Source: an uncultured Bacilli bacterium
Lineage (GTDB): Bacteria > Bacillota_I > Bacilli_A > RF39 > UBA660
NCBI GenBank assembly: GCA_934096605.1
Contig: CAKOMI010000003.1
Coordinates: forward strand, 1 to 62,293
DNA length: 62,293 nt
Direction: 5' to 3'
Part shown: piece after piece, positions 8,651-17,241 of the stretch
Numbering within the stretch: the first letter of the stretch is position 1
Layout of the letters: each line of letters begins with the position of its first letter
Made by a program: the position numbers and the translations under genes
Notes under the pieces: model-generated
Database searches by the model: none
What the model was told of the DNA's origin: nothing
Seen by the model: the letters and a program-made list of their open reading frames with translations, nothing else

Positions 8651-9291
8651 ATGCATAACACAATCGTGAAATCCAAAAAATTTTATACTTGTAAAAGTGA
8701 TAAGCTTTTTAAAGAAATATTTGGTAATAGTAAAAATAAAAAATTATTAATTAGGGAAAACTAATGTGGGTAGAATTAATATTGCCGGAACGCGACAAAC
8801 AAAGATTACTTACATGCCAGAAACTTTTGTTACTTAAGTAATATCTATAATAAAAAATACTAGCATATCCGAGGGTTATGCGGATATACACTTACCATTC
8901 AAATTAACTTTACCTATGGTATAAAGGGTGATGATAAGATCATAAGAATATACAACATTCAAGATGATGAACAAAAATGTTACATAAAAAACTTTGAAAT
9001 ATACGAATACAATATGGATATGATAATGAATTCTTGGTATCTTTAGATACAGAAAAAGTTACTAAATATTCACGTTTAATAATGTTGGATTTAGGAAAGT
9101 ACAATTTAAAAAAATTAACAAAATATGATAAGGATATTGAAAAGTATATGAAGAAAATTACTAAGTTAAATAATGCTGCCAACTTTTGAAAAGTATTTAC
9201 ACCTGAAGAATATGAAAGATACATTAGAAATACTACCATTGCTAAAGCAACTAATTTAACCAAAAAAGATATTCTAAAACTAGGTAAATAA
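8651..9291 (+). pseudogene. Remnant of a PD-(D/E)XK nuclease-family (Rpn-like) transposase
   Basis: No intact ORF, but plus-strand pieces in changing frames read like this family. At 8651 there is a start with FKEIFGNSKNKKLLIREN ending in a stop. At 8899-9046 there is QINFTYGIKGDDKIIRIYNIQ, continuing with KNFEIYEYNMDMIMNSWYL and a stop. From 9080 there is MLDLGKYNLKKL, then DKDIEKYMKKITKLNN, an in-frame TGA, and a tail to TAA at about 9291. Known members have this order: an N-terminal FKxIFG...NKDLL, a middle NFEI..YNMDK, and a C-terminal YDKDIEKYMKKI.NLN. At least two frame changes and one in-frame stop mark it as dead. The remainder of 8492-9306 shows nothing else. Confidence 0.6.
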
Positions 9292-9306
9292 TAAGTACTT
9301 AGTTTT

Positions 9307-10194
9307 CTATATTCTTAATAAAAAGAAAAAGCAAAGACTTATAATTGTAGCTATAACTCTACCTTTTAAAAAGCTTAAATATGAAATATTTGTATCGCTT
9401 ATTATTCCTTTAACTTGTAAGTGAATTGACAAACCACCAAAATTAATAAAAATTATGGCAAGTAACATTTTAAACTTTAAAGGAATATTTGCCATACCCA
9501 GTTCATAAAGGCCACTTGTAAGTTCCAAAATACCAGTTAAAACAACATTTTTACTTGGGTTAATAACTGATCCGATAATATAAAATATTGTAATAACGCC
9601 AAGAATCATTAATAAAGTGTTCATCGCATTCTTAATACTATTAACAAAAAAAGTCCCAAAGTCTTCCTTCTTTGTCTTGTTATCTAACAGGGCTATATCT
9701 TCTGTTTTAGATGAAAATACCCCTATTAAAATATTAACAACATAGGGCATCGCAAATAAGGATAGTATAACACTCTTATTATCTTTAAAAATAAATGTTA
9801 GCATTGTATATAAAAATAAAGGATTAGCAAAATAACTAAAACGCAAAAATTTATTAGCTTCCTTAAGTGATACTTTTTCTTCTAAATATAATTTTTTCAA
9901 TAAATATGCATTAGCAGGCGTTCCAGAAAATAAAGAAATAATAAAAATAAATGGCCCATATAAAGAAGAATGAAATAAATATTTAAAAAATTTACCTAAA
10001 CTTTTAGCAAATAATAAAGGTAAATCAAAATATAAAAGTAAATCACAAATAACCATCATCGGTAGTAAACTAGGATAGACACGCGTTACAAACAATTTAC
10101 ATGCCGTTATAACATTGCCACTAATACTAGGCATACTTATAAATAGTAAACTCGTAAAAATAATAATCAAGAACAAAAATATTTTGCTTTTCAT
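9307..10194 (-). CDS. ylbJ: Sporulation integral membrane protein YlbJ-like (nucleoside-recognition/gate family)
   Basis: A 295-residue polytopic membrane protein with about eight hydrophobic helices. The segment FSGTPANAYLLKKLYLEEKVSLKEANKFLRFSYFANPLFLYTML matches the conserved core of YlbJ, where a FSG.P..A motif precedes a SLKEAN..L.F..F.NPLF stretch. In B. subtilis, ylbJ is under sigma-E and is needed for heat-resistant spores. It belongs to the nucleoside-recognition (Gate) domain group. At 295 residues it is shorter than the Bacillus protein (about 400). It lies divergent from a ylbL-type gene, and ylbJ and ylbL are also close together in Bacillus. No strong SD is visible before the ATG at 10194. 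Confidence 0.78.
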   Translation of the reverse strand: MKSKIFLFLIIIFTSLLFISMPSISGNVITACKLFVTRVYPSLLPMMVICDLLLYFDLPLLFAKSLGKFFKYLFHSSLYGPFIFIISLFSGTPANAYLLKKLYLEEKVSLKEANKFLRFSYFANPLFLYTMLTFIFKDNKSVILSLFAMPYVVNILIGVFSSKTEDIALLDNKTKKEDFGTFFVNSIKNAMNTLLMILGVITIFYIIGSVINPSKNVVLTGILELTSGLYELGMANIPLKFKMLLAIIFINFGGLSIHLQVKGIISDTNISYLSFLKGRVIATIISLCFFFLLRI

Positions 10195-10279
10195 ATTAAA
10201 CTATATGTAAGATTTTAAACTTTATACATTATAAAAAGTGTCAAATACACAAGATCTTCACATATAATTTGTTTCTTTT

Positions 10280-10288
10280 TGCTATAAT
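10280..10288 (+). promoter_or_regulatory. Extended -10 promoter of ylbL
   Basis: TGC-TATAAT (TATAAT at 10283-10288) with no good -35. The predicted start is at about 10295, leaving only a 12-15-nt leader that carries the SD AAGGTGAT. Confidence 0.55.
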
Positions 10289-10307
10289 GAATTAAGGTGA
10301 TGAAAAA

Positions 10308-11312
10308 TTGGTAAAAATTCGTGATGAAATAGTAAAGTTTTTTAAAGAAAATATTAAATATCTTGTTTTATTTATTGTCTTAATTCTTTTATTTACAATT
10401 GAACTTCCTTACAAAGTTTATGCTCCTGGCGGGATGGTGGAGCTATCCAAAAGAGTTAATGTCGAAAATGGCTATGCAACAAATGGCACTCTTGGCATGG
10501 CCTACGTTTCCATGATAAAAGGAAGTATTCCATATTTGTTACTTTCTTATGTAATACCTGATTGGGATATTGTTAGTGATACTGAGATAAAATATGATAA
10601 TGAAACAATGAAAGAAAGAATAGAGGTTGATAAAATTTCAACTGAGCAATCTATTTCCAGTGCTATCATTGCTTCCTATACTTTAGCTGGTAAAAGTGTT
10701 AAGGTAAATGAGGAGGTAGTGCATATAACTTACATTGATGAGCATGCTAATACCGATTTAAAATTACTTGATATAGTAAAAAGTGTCGAAGGGCAAAAAA
10801 TTAAGAATACTAAAGAATTAAAAGAATTATTAAAAAATTATCGGGCGGGTGATAAAGTAATATTTCAAGTTCTAAGAAGTGGCAAAGAAATAAAAGCACC
10901 TGCTACTCTTTATGATAGCAGTGATGGGGCTAAAGTAGGGGTTATGCTTACTGAAACTTATGATATTGAAGAAACACCTAATTGTAGTGTTACTATGAAG
11001 CAAAGTGAATCTGGGCCTTCTGGAGGCTTAATGATGAGTTTACAAATATATAATGATTTAACAGAAGAAGATATTACTAAGGGTAAAAAGATTATTGGTA
11101 CTGGGACAATTGATAATGAAGGTAATGTCGGGGCCATAGGTGGAGTTAAATATAAATTAATCGGGGCAGCTAGAAAACATGCTGATATTTTTCTTGTACC
11201 AACTGATAATTATGAAGAAGCAATAAGCGTTAAAGAAAGTCATAAGCTTGATATTAATATTATGGCAGTAAGCACTTTAAAAGATGCAATAGAAGCTTTA
11301 GAAAAAAGTTAG
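10308..11312 (+). CDS. ylbL: YlbL/SepM-type membrane-anchored PDZ-Lon serine protease
   Basis: A 334-residue protease. One N-terminal membrane helix (about 14-31, ending in LPYKVYAPGG) is followed by an extracytoplasmic part, a PDZ-like region (about 120-205), and a C-terminal Lon-type (S16) catalytic domain. The Ser-Lys dyad is visible: S238 in SGPSGGLMM and K281 in GGVKYKL, 43 residues apart, as in this family. Relatives include B. subtilis YlbL and streptococcal SepM, which processes a competence signal peptide. The start is a TTG at 10308. AAGGTGAT (10294-10301) is well placed for it, and the ATG inside the SD runs into a stop after three codons. No substrate is evident here. Confidence 0.88.
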   Translation: MVKIRDEIVKFFKENIKYLVLFIVLILLFTIELPYKVYAPGGMVELSKRVNVENGYATNGTLGMAYVSMIKGSIPYLLLSYVIPDWDIVSDTEIKYDNETMKERIEVDKISTEQSISSAIIASYTLAGKSVKVNEEVVHITYIDEHANTDLKLLDIVKSVEGQKIKNTKELKELLKNYRAGDKVIFQVLRSGKEIKAPATLYDSSDGAKVGVMLTETYDIEETPNCSVTMKQSESGPSGGLMMSLQIYNDLTEEDITKGKKIIGTGTIDNEGNVGAIGGVKYKLIGAARKHADIFLVPTDNYEEAISVKESHKLDINIMAVSTLKDAIEALEKS

Positions 11313-11324
11313 ATTGGTGATAAT

Positions 11325-12323
11325 ATGGGTAATTATATTAATGAGTTATTAAAAGAGTTAAATATAGATATAAGTTATTATGAAAAAAATGTTTTAGAAA
11401 AAGATTCTTTTTTAGAAGAATTAAAAAAACAAATTGTTAAATATAGTAGTATTTATGATACAAGTAGTGAGTTAGAAAAAGAGAGTATTAAACATAATCT
11501 TATTAGATACTATAATTTGCTTTATTATATTAATGCTAAAAAGAATAAAGAAAGAATGTATGTACTTGATGATGAATTACAAAGGATACCTAATATATTT
11601 ATATTAGATGATAAACCTACTAGATTTAATATTGATGAGTCGATTCTTGCTAATTTAGATATAGAAAAAGGACTTAGTAATGATGAGGCTTTGACTCTCC
11701 TTCAGTGGGTTGTTAATAATGCAAGGGATAATTTAGACATATCTAATAAATCAAATAATTCTAATCAAAGGGTATATTCTAATGATGATTTATCAGGGAC
11801 TTGTGGTTTAAGTCAATACTTAACTCTTTATCCGTTACAAAAGCTTGGACTTCAAGTAACCATTAATAATGTTGGCGATATGTGTCATATAAGGCATGCT
11901 TATGGCACAGTTGTAATCCCTATTAATGAAGATGGGAACATAATTAACAAGAGGTTTTTAATTGATTGTACATATAGACAATTCTTTCTTTTAAAAAATA
12001 ATCTTATAAGTAATTATATTAATAATACACCAGATATTGGTTTTTTTGTAAAAGAAAGTGAGGAAGAGACTAGGTTTGCTAAAGAACTTTTAAGTAATGG
12101 TTTTACTGATGCGGGAAAAGAAGCTTTAAGTCTTTATTTGAAACCGTTTTATGCTAGTTCTCTTACTATGGATAAAGTCTTTAAATTAGATAAATTATTT
12201 AATGAGTTAGATATTTCAAATATCGTTTTAAATATGGGTGAAGAATTTGATTATGATGAAGATGAAATTTTAAGTCGGGGCATGAATATAGAGTTACCTT
12301 GTGCATCCCCTAAAAAGAAATAA
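11325..12323 (+). CDS. Hypothetical protein with a transglutaminase/papain-like Cys-His-Asp arrangement
   Basis: A 332-residue soluble protein without signal peptide or membrane helix. The N-terminal 150 residues are helical and charged. The second half has C160 (GTCGLSQY, at a helix start), H191 (IRHAYGTVVIPI) and D214 (RFLIDCTYRQFF). This order and spacing are those of the transglutaminase-like/papain-like fold (Cys helix, then His strand, then Asp strand with a LIDxTYRQF signature). It could be a cysteine protease, amidase or inactive fold. SD GGTGAT lies 3 nt before the ATG. It starts 12 nt after ylbL ends, so it is probably in the same transcript. Confidence 0.6.
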   Translation: MGNYINELLKELNIDISYYEKNVLEKDSFLEELKKQIVKYSSIYDTSSELEKESIKHNLIRYYNLLYYINAKKNKERMYVLDDELQRIPNIFILDDKPTRFNIDESILANLDIEKGLSNDEALTLLQWVVNNARDNLDISNKSNNSNQRVYSNDDLSGTCGLSQYLTLYPLQKLGLQVTINNVGDMCHIRHAYGTVVIPINEDGNIINKRFLIDCTYRQFFLLKNNLISNYINNTPDIGFFVKESEEETRFAKELLSNGFTDAGKEALSLYLKPFYASSLTMDKVFKLDKLFNELDISNIVLNMGEEFDYDEDEILSRGMNIELPCASPKKK

Positions 12324-12394
12324 GTCTAATTTCAAATTCTAATTTTCCCTTACATATTTTAAATTAATGTATACATACAAAGGAGAGAATTTAC

Positions 12395-12982
12395 ATGCAA
12401 AATTTATTAGATGAAATAGCTATCAATATCGATTACTGTGTAAATAATAAAGATATTATAAATTATCAGATCGTAGATGATAAAATTATAATTCACTATC
12501 TTTCGGGTGAAAGTAAGGCTATACCCAAAAATATTGAAAATGAAAGGATTATCTTACAAAAGATTAAGCATCAATCACTTGGTCTTAAAGACAAAGTAGC
12601 TTCTAAAAAAAGTACTATCAAAAAGACAAAAATCGCTATTGGTGGTTTACTTATAAGTGCTGGTGTTTTTCTTTCATTTAGTATAAGTTTCATATCAAGG
12701 GCTCCTCAAATGGCTGTTTTAGCTGGCACTTTGTCCGGTACTTATCTATTTTTTGGTGGTGTATTTTACCATTATGCTAAACTTTTAGAAGAAGATATCA
12801 TCATGTCAGATAAGTATTTAAGTGTTTTAAAAAAGAGTATACAAGATGCTGATTTACAAAAAGACTTATCTTTGAGCAAAGAAAAAAATAATAGAGTAGA
12901 ATATAGTCTTGTTGAAACAAAAGACCATAACGATTCCTTAAAAGAAGAGCCATTAAGATTGACTAGAGTAAAAAAACATTAA
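12395..12982 (+). CDS. Hypothetical membrane protein with a hairpin of two helices
   Basis: A 195-residue protein. The soluble N-terminal part (1-78) ends in a lysine-rich stretch. Two membrane helices (about 81-100 and 107-125) form a hairpin with a very short loop (SRAPQM). The remaining C-terminal 65 residues are charged and probably helical. Both ends are predicted cytoplasmic. I do not recognise the family. SD AGGAGAG precedes the ATG, and an intrinsic terminator overlaps the end. Confidence 0.55.
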   Translation: MQNLLDEIAINIDYCVNNKDIINYQIVDDKIIIHYLSGESKAIPKNIENERIILQKIKHQSLGLKDKVASKKSTIKKTKIAIGGLLISAGVFLSFSISFISRAPQMAVLAGTLSGTYLFFGGVFYHYAKLLEEDIIMSDKYLSVLKKSIQDADLQKDLSLSKEKNNRVEYSLVETKDHNDSLKEEPLRLTRVKKH

Positions 12983-12998
12983 AATTTTACTCTTTTTT
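12965..12998 (+). terminator. Intrinsic terminator
   Basis: AGAGTAAAA (12965-12973) pairs with TTTTACTCT (12985-12993), followed by a T-run. It overlaps the 3' end of the two-helix membrane protein gene. Confidence 0.8.
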
Positions 12999-13046
12999 CT
13001 TGTATAAAATAATGCTATTCATCTCATAAATAATGTGGGTGATGAA

Positions 13047-13826
13047 ATGGCAAAATACAAAGTTGAAATAACAGGTGTTAATACTAGTAACTTAAAAGTT
13101 TTAAAGTCAAATGAACAAATACGTCTATTTAAACTTATGCAGCAAGGTAGTAAAGAAGCCAAAGAAATGTTAATCGAAGGCAATTTAAAATTGGTTTTAA
13201 GTGTTATTCAAAAATTTAAAAACCAAAATTATAATTTAGATGACTTATTTCAGGTAGGGGTAATTGGTCTTATTAAGGCTATTGATAACTTTGATTTATC
13301 ATATAACCTAAAACTAAGTACTTATGCCACACCTCTTATTATTGGAGAGATCAAAAAATTTGCTAGAGAAAACGCCAGTTCCGTTCGGGTTAGCCGGGGT
13401 ACTAAAGAATTTGCTTATCAAATATTAAATTTTAAAGAACAATATCTTGGTAAATATGGCACTGAGCCTTCGATGGAATATCTAGAAAAACATTTTAATG
13501 CCTCATCATATCAAATAAGACAAGCTTTAATGTCTTTAAAAGAACCAGTAAGTATTTTTGAACCAATTTATAACGATGGTGGAGAGGCCATATATCTTGC
13601 TGACAAACTAAGTGATGATACCAATTTAAATACGAATAAAGATGAATTATTACTTTTAAAAAAAGCTCTTCTTAAATTAAAAGAACGTGAAAGAAATATT
13701 TTAATGGAACGTTTTTTTATTGGCAAAACCCAAATGGAATTAGCAAAGTCTTTAAATATCAGTCAAGCCCAAGTATCAAGAATTGAAAAAAGTGCTTTGA
13801 AAAATATGCGTAAACTAATGAAATAA
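13047..13826 (+). CDS. sigG: RNA polymerase sporulation sigma factor SigG
   Basis: A 259-residue sigma-70-family factor. The N-terminal signature KYKVEITGVNTSNLKVLKSNEQIRLF closely follows that of SigG (KVEICGVDTSKLPVLKNEE). Region 2 carries LDDLFQVGVIGLIKAIDNFDLSYNLKLSTYATPLIIGEI, then RVSR, and the SigG/SigF signature PVSIFEPIYNDGG. Region 4 has the helix-turn-helix KTQMELAKSLNISQAQVSRIEK. In Bacillus, SigG runs late forespore transcription after engulfment. The ATG at 13047 is preferred over an upstream GTG (13035), because GGGTGAT lies just before it and the protein then starts like its relatives. spoIIGA/sigE, normally next door, are absent here. Confidence 0.93.
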   Translation: MAKYKVEITGVNTSNLKVLKSNEQIRLFKLMQQGSKEAKEMLIEGNLKLVLSVIQKFKNQNYNLDDLFQVGVIGLIKAIDNFDLSYNLKLSTYATPLIIGEIKKFARENASSVRVSRGTKEFAYQILNFKEQYLGKYGTEPSMEYLEKHFNASSYQIRQALMSLKEPVSIFEPIYNDGGEAIYLADKLSDDTNLNTNKDELLLLKKALLKLKERERNILMERFFIGKTQMELAKSLNISQAQVSRIEKSALKNMRKLMK

Positions 13827-13885
13827 TTATTTAAAATACTTTTCTTAAGTTCAAAACTTTTGTATACTTATCATGTGGTGATTGT

Positions 13886-14569
13886 ATGAAAGAAAAAATT
13901 GTTTATATAGTTATTGGTGTCTTAGTTTTAATGGCATGTTTAATAGGTCTTGTATTTTTTATAAATACTCCAAATAGTAGTCCAAAAGAAGATAATACTT
14001 CTACTTATAGTGAAATCTCTATAACTGATGAAGCAGTTAAAGAGCTTTACCAAAATATTAATGCCTCTAGCGATCTTTCTTTTAACTATTCTTTATTAAA
14101 AGATAACAATATAACGAATGCTTATATGCTAGGCGTATCCTTGGCTTCGGCTTTAAATTCTGGTAAAAACATGCCAATTACCAAGGCTGATTTAGCCGTT
14201 TATATTAGAAAAATATTTGGTAATGTAACAGTTAATTATGAAGATATTATTTTAAATAATCAAAAATATAGTTTTGATTCTGATAAAGAAGAATACAATA
14301 TTAAAGAAATATATGATTATGATAAGACCGATAAAATTCTAAGTAAACTTGTCAGTGCTAAAAAGAGCACTACTGAATATATTTTAACCATAAAGCTAGT
14401 AGTGGCAAATCCTAAAGAAAACAACATTTATAGTGATATTGATTGTACTACTATTATTGGTAGTGATGAAAATCCAGATATCGAAAAATACTTAAATGAA
14501 GCAAGTACTTATAATTATCATTTTACTTTTAATGGTGAGACTTTTGTCTTAACTAGTGTTACTAAATAG
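13886..14569 (+). CDS. Hypothetical secreted/membrane-anchored protein
   Basis: A 227-residue protein with one N-terminal helix (residues 5-26, IVYIVIGVLVLMACLIGLVFF) followed by a Ser/Asn/Thr-rich linker and a hydrophilic extracellular domain of about 180 residues. LMAC could be read as a lipobox, but the helix continues past the Cys, so a plain anchor is more likely. No domain recognised. SD GGTGAT lies before the ATG. It sits between sigG and polA with its own terminator. Confidence 0.55.
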   Translation: MKEKIVYIVIGVLVLMACLIGLVFFINTPNSSPKEDNTSTYSEISITDEAVKELYQNINASSDLSFNYSLLKDNNITNAYMLGVSLASALNSGKNMPITKADLAVYIRKIFGNVTVNYEDIILNNQKYSFDSDKEEYNIKEIYDYDKTDKILSKLVSAKKSTTEYILTIKLVVANPKENNIYSDIDCTTIIGSDENPDIEKYLNEASTYNYHFTFNGETFVLTSVTK

Positions 14570-14592
14570 ATACTCCTTGTGAGTATTTTTTA
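14570..14592 (+). terminator. Intrinsic terminator
   Basis: ATACTC (14570-14575) pairs with GAGTAT (14581-14586), followed by TTTTTATTT, directly after the anchored hypothetical protein. Confidence 0.75.
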
Positions 14593-14655
14593 TTTGCTTA
14601 CATACTATTTATCGGTTATAATTTAAGTGCACTATAAAATTGAAAGAAGGATTGT

Positions 14656-17226
14656 ATGAAAAAAATAATTTTAATAGATGGAAATAACTTAATATTTCGT
14701 AGTTATTACGCTACTGCTTATTCTGGTAATCTTTTGAAAAATTCTAAAGGTATGCCAACCAATGCCTTATATGGCTTTGTAAATATGATTAATAAAATAA
14801 TTGCTGATGAAAATCCTACTTATATGGCTGTTGCCTTTGATATTGGTAAAAATTTTCGAAAAGAAAAATATTCTTTTTATAAAGAAGGAAGGAAAAAAAC
14901 ACCTGATGAACTTCATATGCAAGAACCTTACGCTAGACGTCTTTTACACGCGATGGGTGTTCCTTATTTTGAACTATGTCCTTACGAAGCCGATGATATA
15001 ATTGGTACACTTGCCAAAATGGTTGAAGAAGATAAAACTTTTGTGGGAACAATTATATCTTCAGACCGTGATCTCTTGCAACTCATAAGTCCTGAATTAG
15101 AAATGAAACTCTTAAAGCAAAAAGACTATATTCGATATAGCAAAGAAACATTTACACTAGATTATGGCATAGATCCCATTAAAATCATTGATTTAAAAGC
15201 CCTTGCAGGAGATGCTTCTGATAACATTCCTGGCGTTAAAGGAATAGGTGAGAAAACAGCTCTTAATCTTTTACAAACTTATGGTAGCCTAGAAAGCATT
15301 TATGAAAATATTGATAAGATAAAAGGTAAAACCAAAGAAAAATTACTAACTGATAAAGATAACGCTTTTATGAGTAAAGAAATTGCTACGATTTATAGAA
15401 GTGTTCCACTAGCAATAAATAGCCTAGAAGATCTTAAAATAACTCCTCCTAATGAAGAAGAACTATCAAGCCTTTATGAAGACTTAGAATTTTATTCTCT
15501 ATTAAAAGGCGTTAAAAAAACTAGTGAAATGGCACCTCATGAATACATTACTATATCTTCTGTAAGTGAGATTGATGCTTCAGATGAATATGCTTTCTAT
15601 CTAGAACTAGATGGCTATAACTATCATACGGGCAGTATTTTAGGAATGAGTATTTCTACTAAAAATAAGAATTACTTTGTAAAAAATGAGTTAATTAAAG
15701 ATGCTTTAGCCTTATTAAATGGTAAAGTCCTTTATACCTATGATTTAAAAAAGAATATTGTAGCTTTAGAAAAAATAGGCCTCACTTGTCCTCTTGTTAA
15801 TACTGACTTAATGATTCTTTACGCTCTTCTTGAAGATACTAGCAAAGATGATATAGCATATTACATGACTAATAAAGGGTATGAGGTAACATTCTTAGAT
15901 AATTTATATAAGAAAAAAGATTTTAGTTCTTTAGAAAAAGACATTACATTAAAATCAAGTTTTATTTTTGCTATGCGTGATGAGGCGATTTTAACTCTTA
16001 AAAGAGACGATATGTATGAATTATTTACGAATATTGAAATGCCTCTTGCTAGAGTTCTTGCTAAAATGGAAATAACAGGTGTTAAAGTTGACTTAGGCGT
16101 CCTAGAGAAAATGGGCGTAACATACAAAGAAAAATTAGAAAATATTACTAGCGAAATCTATAAACTCGCTGGGAAAACCTTTAATGTAGCAAGTCCCAAA
16201 CAGTTAGGTGAAGTTTTATTTATTGACCTAGGTTTACCAGGTGGCAAGAAAACCCAGAAAGGTTATAAAACTGATGTTAAAGTCTTACATAAATTAAGAG
16301 GAGAACACCCAATAATTGACAAAATTCTTGAATATCGTAATATCAGTAAAATCTATAGTACGTATATTGAAGGGTTAGAAGCATATATTTTAAGTGATGG
16401 TAAAATTCATACCATTTTTAAACAAAATTTTGCTAGAACAGGGCGTTTATCTTCTACGGAACCTAACTTACAAAATATTCCAGTTCGAGATGATGAAGGT
16501 AAAAAAATAAGACAAGCCTTTCTTCCTAGTAATGACTTATTTTTAAGTGCTGATTATAGTCAAATAGAGCTTCGTATTCTAGCCCATATATCCGGTTCTA
16601 AAGAACTTCAAGAAGCATTTATAAATGATGCTGATATTCATACAAAAGTGGCAAGTGATATTTATGGTGTAAGTGAAAGTATGGTTAGTAAGAAAATGCG
16701 TAGTACTGCTAAAGCTGTTATATTTGGTATTGTTTATGGTATTAGTGGTTATGGTTTAGGTGAGAACTTAGAAATAAGCCCTAAAGAAGCCAAAGAATTT
16801 ATTACTAAATATTATGAAATTTATCCTGGTGTTAAAAAATATATGGATGAAATAGTCGTTGAAGCCAAAGAAGAAGGCTCTGTAAGAACTTTATTTAACC
16901 GAAGAAGAACAATTCCAGAACTTGATAGCACTGAGTACATGGTAAGACAGATGGGGGAGAGAATTGCCCTTAATACACCAATTCAAGGTACCAGTGCAGA
17001 TATTATCAAAAAAGCCATGGTTGAAATCGATAACGAATTTACTGAAAAAAATATTCAAAGTAAAATGATCTTACAAGTTCACGATGAATTAATATTTGAT
17101 ATTGTTGAAAATGAGAGAGTTGAGGTTGAAGAAATCGTTAAAAGAATAATGACTAGCACAATTAAGCTAGCTGTACCTTTAAAAGTAAGCGCTGATTATG
17201 GCAAGAACTGGTATGATACAAAATAA
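14656..17226 (+). CDS. polA: DNA polymerase I
   Basis: An 856-residue protein with the full three-part layout. The 5' nuclease domain (1-290) has LIDGNNLIFRSYYA, SSDRDLLQLI and GDASDNIPGVKGIGEKTA. A degenerate 3'-5' exonuclease-like domain spans about 300-480. The polymerase domain (about 490-856) has motif A DYSQIELRI (about 633), motif B RSTAKAVIFGIVYG and motif C QVHDELIFD (about 807). Where proofreading enzymes have DxE (FDTET), this protein reads FYLELD, so the first metal-binding Asp is lost and proofreading is probably absent, as in Bacillus Pol I. It fills gaps in repair and removes Okazaki primers. SD GAAGGA precedes the ATG. Confidence 0.97.
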   Translation: MKKIILIDGNNLIFRSYYATAYSGNLLKNSKGMPTNALYGFVNMINKIIADENPTYMAVAFDIGKNFRKEKYSFYKEGRKKTPDELHMQEPYARRLLHAMGVPYFELCPYEADDIIGTLAKMVEEDKTFVGTIISSDRDLLQLISPELEMKLLKQKDYIRYSKETFTLDYGIDPIKIIDLKALAGDASDNIPGVKGIGEKTALNLLQTYGSLESIYENIDKIKGKTKEKLLTDKDNAFMSKEIATIYRSVPLAINSLEDLKITPPNEEELSSLYEDLEFYSLLKGVKKTSEMAPHEYITISSVSEIDASDEYAFYLELDGYNYHTGSILGMSISTKNKNYFVKNELIKDALALLNGKVLYTYDLKKNIVALEKIGLTCPLVNTDLMILYALLEDTSKDDIAYYMTNKGYEVTFLDNLYKKKDFSSLEKDITLKSSFIFAMRDEAILTLKRDDMYELFTNIEMPLARVLAKMEITGVKVDLGVLEKMGVTYKEKLENITSEIYKLAGKTFNVASPKQLGEVLFIDLGLPGGKKTQKGYKTDVKVLHKLRGEHPIIDKILEYRNISKIYSTYIEGLEAYILSDGKIHTIFKQNFARTGRLSSTEPNLQNIPVRDDEGKKIRQAFLPSNDLFLSADYSQIELRILAHISGSKELQEAFINDADIHTKVASDIYGVSESMVSKKMRSTAKAVIFGIVYGISGYGLGENLEISPKEAKEFITKYYEIYPGVKKYMDEIVVEAKEEGSVRTLFNRRRTIPELDSTEYMVRQMGERIALNTPIQGTSADIIKKAMVEIDNEFTEKNIQSKMILQVHDELIFDIVENERVEVEEIVKRIMTSTIKLAVPLKVSADYGKNWYDTK

Positions 17227-17241
17227 AAAGGAGAAAGTATT

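Noticed and set aside
8940..9263. Minus-strand open frame of 107 codons
   Set aside because: It lies opposite plus-strand remnants of the Rpn/PD-(D/E)XK family, has no SD and an unconvincing composition.
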